Below are positions 55,507 through 58,743 of a stretch of DNA of 58,743 nucleotides, one piece after another. Origin of the DNA: Tubiluchus corallicola (taxonomy: Eukaryota > Priapulida > Priapulimorpha > Priapulimorphida > Tubiluchidae); contig JAQGDQ010000805.1 of assembly GCA_030141605.1 (NCBI GenBank), positions 35,001 to 93,743 on the forward strand. The letters are read 5' to 3'. The notes below the pieces were generated by a model, which saw only the letters and a program-made list of their open reading frames with translations, made no database searches and was not told the DNA's origin. Position 1 is the stretch's first letter; every line of letters begins with the position of its first letter. The translations under genes were made by a program, and so were the position numbers.

Positions 55507-55713
55507 CTCGCACTCCTGAATAATTTTCCTGACGTAATTGTGTCCAGGTCTGTTCTTATTAACATCAGCAACGTGAAACTGTGTACTTGTAATGCACAAC
55601 ACACGGTCTCTCTTCACGTGAATGACCAGCTTGATGACAGGTTGAATGTGGAGCAATCGAATGCTCTCATGACATGGCATGTCGATCAGCTTGCCAACGT
55701 TTAGTTGTATTTT
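55507..55713 (-). CDS. Candidate exon of an unidentified gene
   Basis: Acceptor TTTAATACAG, donor GAG|GTAGAT, 207 nt, 69 codons in phase 0. It reads KIQLNVGKLIDMPCHESIRL, then VIKLVIHVKRDRVLCITSTQ and YVRKIIQECE. The segment LHIQ..KLVIHVKRDRVLC aligns with LHSQ...KIVYYLGREKVLLC in the plus-strand candidate exon at 58431-58701 with one gap. The plus strand here is also nearly open (one TAG in 86 codons). Not assigned to a family. Confidence 0.35.
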
Positions 55714-55792
55714 CTGTATTAAACCACACGATATAATGTCACGATAGCTGTGAAAAATGACTCTAGTTGTGTCATAGTGTTGCCAGTTTTGC

Positions 55793-55926
<134 letters not shown>

Positions 55927-56012
55927 ACAGAGAAAAATTCAGTCTTTGCTGTCTTACTTTTGAGTTTACGGATGTTTACTATTAAGCATCTCATAAGAGC
56001 AAAACATATGCC

Positions 56013-56225
56013 ATGCCTTTCTTCATTGAATCTATTTCTTGGTTCTGCGCTGAAGATCTGCAGAGTAATTCAATTATCGTTACGGAAATAACACGTCGTG
56101 AGAGAGTACGTCTTACACTATCCACTACTGAAATGTTAGTGCTATTCGTTACTATTTCTTGTAATGAGAAAACTTTAAGCGAAAAATTTGACAAGCTCGT
56201 AAAGGAAACCATAAAACTTTTCTAA
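56013..56225 (+). CDS. Weak candidate terminal exon
   Basis: An open frame of 70 codons ends TAA at 56223-56225. It contains IIVTEITRRERVRLTLSTTE and KFDKLVKETIKLF. An AATAAA lies at 56350-56355. Start or acceptor is not resolved and no homology is recognised. It may be chance. Confidence 0.15.
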   Translation: MPFFIESISWFCAEDLQSNSIIVTEITRRERVRLTLSTTEMLVLFVTISCNEKTLSEKFDKLVKETIKLF

Positions 56226-56355
56226 TGCAAATCTGAGATGTACTATAACTTTAACGTGTAAAATGAAGAAAGAGAAAACAGTTGCTTCAAGAATAGAACG
56301 TTACATTATTGCTGTTTGCTTTTCCAAAATTCGTATTGTTGTTGGTATCAATAAA

Positions 56356-58430
56356 ATTTCCTAAAAGTGGTTTATTTAGTTTTGTTATTTACCGTTTAGA
56401 AAAGCAATTTATTCACATAGTAGCCATTTTGAATACGAAAACGTAAAACTTGCATTTTTTGTCTACATACATAAACCGTACATATGTGGCATTTTTAGGA
56501 TGGTAGAGCAAGCACGTCAGCAAAAGAAATAGAAAGAAATGCTTCATACAATCTTCAGCATTCAACGGTATCACTAATTTGCAGTTGTAGTTGAACCGGA
56601 AATTAGTTCATTATTAAAAGCAATCCACTCGACTAAGATAGGAGATACAGTATACATCCTAGCGGTCACCCACTTCTTTCCCAGCTAGGTTCAGTGAGCA
56701 AAACGTACGCTGCGATCACTCGGTATCTACCGTTGGCGGCAACTTTACCTAACCTTGTCAACAACCTCGCGTCCATGACTTTTAAAGTTGCTGAATGCAG
56801 TAAAACAAAAGTTAAATGCAGTAGTTCTGAATTTAAGACTTTAAATAGCATCTCCGATAATCAACAACGCGTGGAAAGTGGGCACGCGGCAAATTTTGTT
56901 AGGAACAATAATGAAACAAAATTCACGGTGGCGCCTTTAGTGTGAACGAATTATGCGCATCCCGGCTTTAAATTCAAATTTATAAAATACTGTGATATTT
57001 TACATGCATTTAAGTTTCTGAGAATAAAAAATCCGTGGCCAACCGAAACCTCAATCACAATGCACTAACGCTAACAAGTAGCTATGTTGAAATTTGATAC
57101 CGGTGCCACATTTATAAATGAATCACGTGTGACCTGATCTAGATTAAAAAAAACATTTTTATTTGCCCACTTGCATTAAATAAAGCATAACTATTAGCGG
57201 TTTATACACATAGAAAGAGCAAAATATTAAAACAGATGGAAATGTGAAAGGTAGTAACAAAATTTATCTGTGATCTAAAAAATACCAGGTCTTCTAGCTC
57301 ATCCAGCTAAATCACACAGTAACTGGTTTCAGAACATGATTCTATTCGCAGAGCAATTGTCTCACCGGTTTCCATCTTAGATTACTATTGATTTTCTTTA
57401 TTCGTGGTAATTTTGTGCTTAATGGATTTAAACTGACCTATCTTCACTCACAATTAATTATTTGGAGACAATTCATTAGGTTCAACTTTCGATAATTATA
57501 TGCTGTACTTGTTAAGTTTACTCAGCAGATATTGCTCTGTATTCATAATCTTTTCGTAGCCTGTCGTCACAAAAGCAGCTTATGGCTCTCTTACTTTACT
57601 AACCAAGCATCACAGGAAGTCTGAAGACCTCCATTTCCTCTGATTATAACGTTTTCCAGTCAAAAAGAACTGAATTAAGAAAAAAAACTTTAAAAAGTTG
57701 TGGTTGTCATTTGCAAAACGTTTGAAAAGTTGTTTGTTTTTTATTGCAATCATTACATTTTTTCCAATGTGTAACTATATGTGGAGTTTCGATCTTTTTT
57801 ACTCAAAGTTTGAATATCTTCATAATTTTTACCAAAACAAGAAGAAAACAACCTTGTCCTTTTACCCAAAATGGGGTTATATCTTCTTTAGACGTTTTCT
57901 TCAAAGTTACATGGCCGACCTTTACCCTAATACACATGCACGTAGAATACCAATGAAACCAGCAAATTTTTTGCAAGTTCCAATCCTCATAAGTCGTATG
58001 TTCCACACTGCAGGCAAAGTGTGTGGTTTCATCAAGGGAAATGTTGTGAAAGAACAGCTGTTTGATATTATCTATTACAGAGTAATTCATTAGCGATTAT
58101 GCCGTAAGCATTTCTCAAGACATTAGTGAAATGCTTTCCACATAATTGCAGGTTTTTTATTTAAATGCAAAGTTGTTGCGCATATATGTATACCATCAAC
58201 AAGCAAATATGGAACTGTTCATAATAATAATAATTAGAGCAACAGATACTAAAAGTTATTAAAATATCGGGTATTAACAACAACTCACATTTAAGTTGCA
58301 TGGCGTGTATAGGCAGGTTTCTGTAGTTGTTTGCACATGTTAAAAGAACTTGTAGGAATTAGATCTGATTGGTCAAAGCATACCATTCAGGAGAAACTGA
58401 TAAACTTACATCAAGTTTAATTTAAGACAG
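56356..58430. other. Gene-poor DNA before the last exon
   Basis: Several overlapping frames (56694-56945 plus, 57698-58093 plus, 57803-58090 minus) lack splice context or recognisable motifs. Nothing is called. Confidence 0.4.
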
Positions 58431-58701
58431 TTTTGTTGGATATAGTAAATATACACAATAACGAAATTCATCGCACGCTCCATTCACAGTGGCTCTCCTG
58501 TAAAATAGTTTACTATCTTGGCCGCGAGAAGGTGCTTTTGTGTGTGAAGAACCAAGATCACGTTTACACGACAATGCTTCTCGATTTGCACCAACTTGCA
58601 ACTTTAGGAACTGATTCCAAAGTTTATCTGAACATTTCTGAATTTGACAGCAAGAACAGGACTTTCGAAGTTCGTGTATTACAACTGTTGGGGTTTCTCA
58701 G
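58431..58701 (+). CDS. Candidate exon of an unidentified gene
   Basis: An open stretch of 271 nt is flanked by acceptor TTAAGACAG and donor CAG|GTAAAT. It reads LLDIVNIHNNEIHRTLHSQW, then KIVYYLGREKVLLCVKNQDH, LLDLHQLATLG and TFEVRVLQLLGFLR. Composition is unlike the surrounding AT-rich repeats. The alternating hydrophobic pattern suggests a beta-rich domain (laminin-G-like or PH/PTB-like), but no family is recognised. It resembles the minus-strand candidate exon at 55507-55713. Neighbouring exons would lie past the window end. Confidence 0.45.
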
Positions 58702-58743
58702 GTAAATTCTCTTTAAAATGAATTCCAAACACTTCCCTAAAGC

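Noticed and set aside
57698-58093. 131-codon plus-strand frame and 95-codon minus-strand frame
   Set aside because: Low-complexity and hydrophobic, overlapping each other, with no splice context or recognised motif; insufficient support for a gene.

Overview
This is a eukaryotic nuclear window, most likely from an AT-rich genome of an aquatic invertebrate animal. It has spliced genes with GT-AG introns of about 0.3 to 5.6 kb, typical animal gene families (a tissue-type transglutaminase and a GH18 chitinase-like protein), and many animal-type mobile elements (Penelope-like retroelement, LINE 3' ends, tRNA-derived SINE heads, MITEs, long microsatellites). The phylum cannot be fixed from the sequence. 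Exon coordinates below were derived by hand from splice consensus, phase continuity and protein-family motifs.

Layout: (1) 31-22412, plus strand: 13 exons (580 residues plus stop) of a transglutaminase whose N-terminal exons lie upstream of the window. Cys, His and Asp of the catalytic triad are all present. One intron uses a GC donor. Its introns carry three MITE-like families (here A, B and C), a LINE 3' fragment nested in a hAT-like repeat with a visible target-site duplication, and a decayed Penelope-like element. (2) 22413-24610: 2.2 kb between the two convergent genes, almost filled by one copy each of families A, B and C. (3) 24611-33793, minus strand: 8 coding exons, complete from ATG to stop (968 residues), of a secreted GH18 chitinase-like protein. 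The catalytic motif DxxDxDxE reads DGLDIHWS, so the proton donor Glu is Ser and the third Asp is His. It should be a non-catalytic, chitinase-fold protein on a Thr/Ser-rich stalk with a hydrophobic C-terminal tail. (4) 33794-58430: gene-poor DNA holding LINE 3' fragments, SINE heads, a clean PIF/Harbinger-like MITE, minisatellites and microsatellites, plus one unassigned candidate exon on the minus strand (55507-55713). (5) 58431-58701, plus strand: one candidate exon of an unidentified gene.

The two recognisable genes are transcribed toward each other. A protein cross-linker next to an inactive chitinase-fold protein invites a link to extracellular matrix or immunity, but that is inference from adjacency only. 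No prokaryotic features, CRISPR arrays, rRNA genes or intact tRNA genes were seen.
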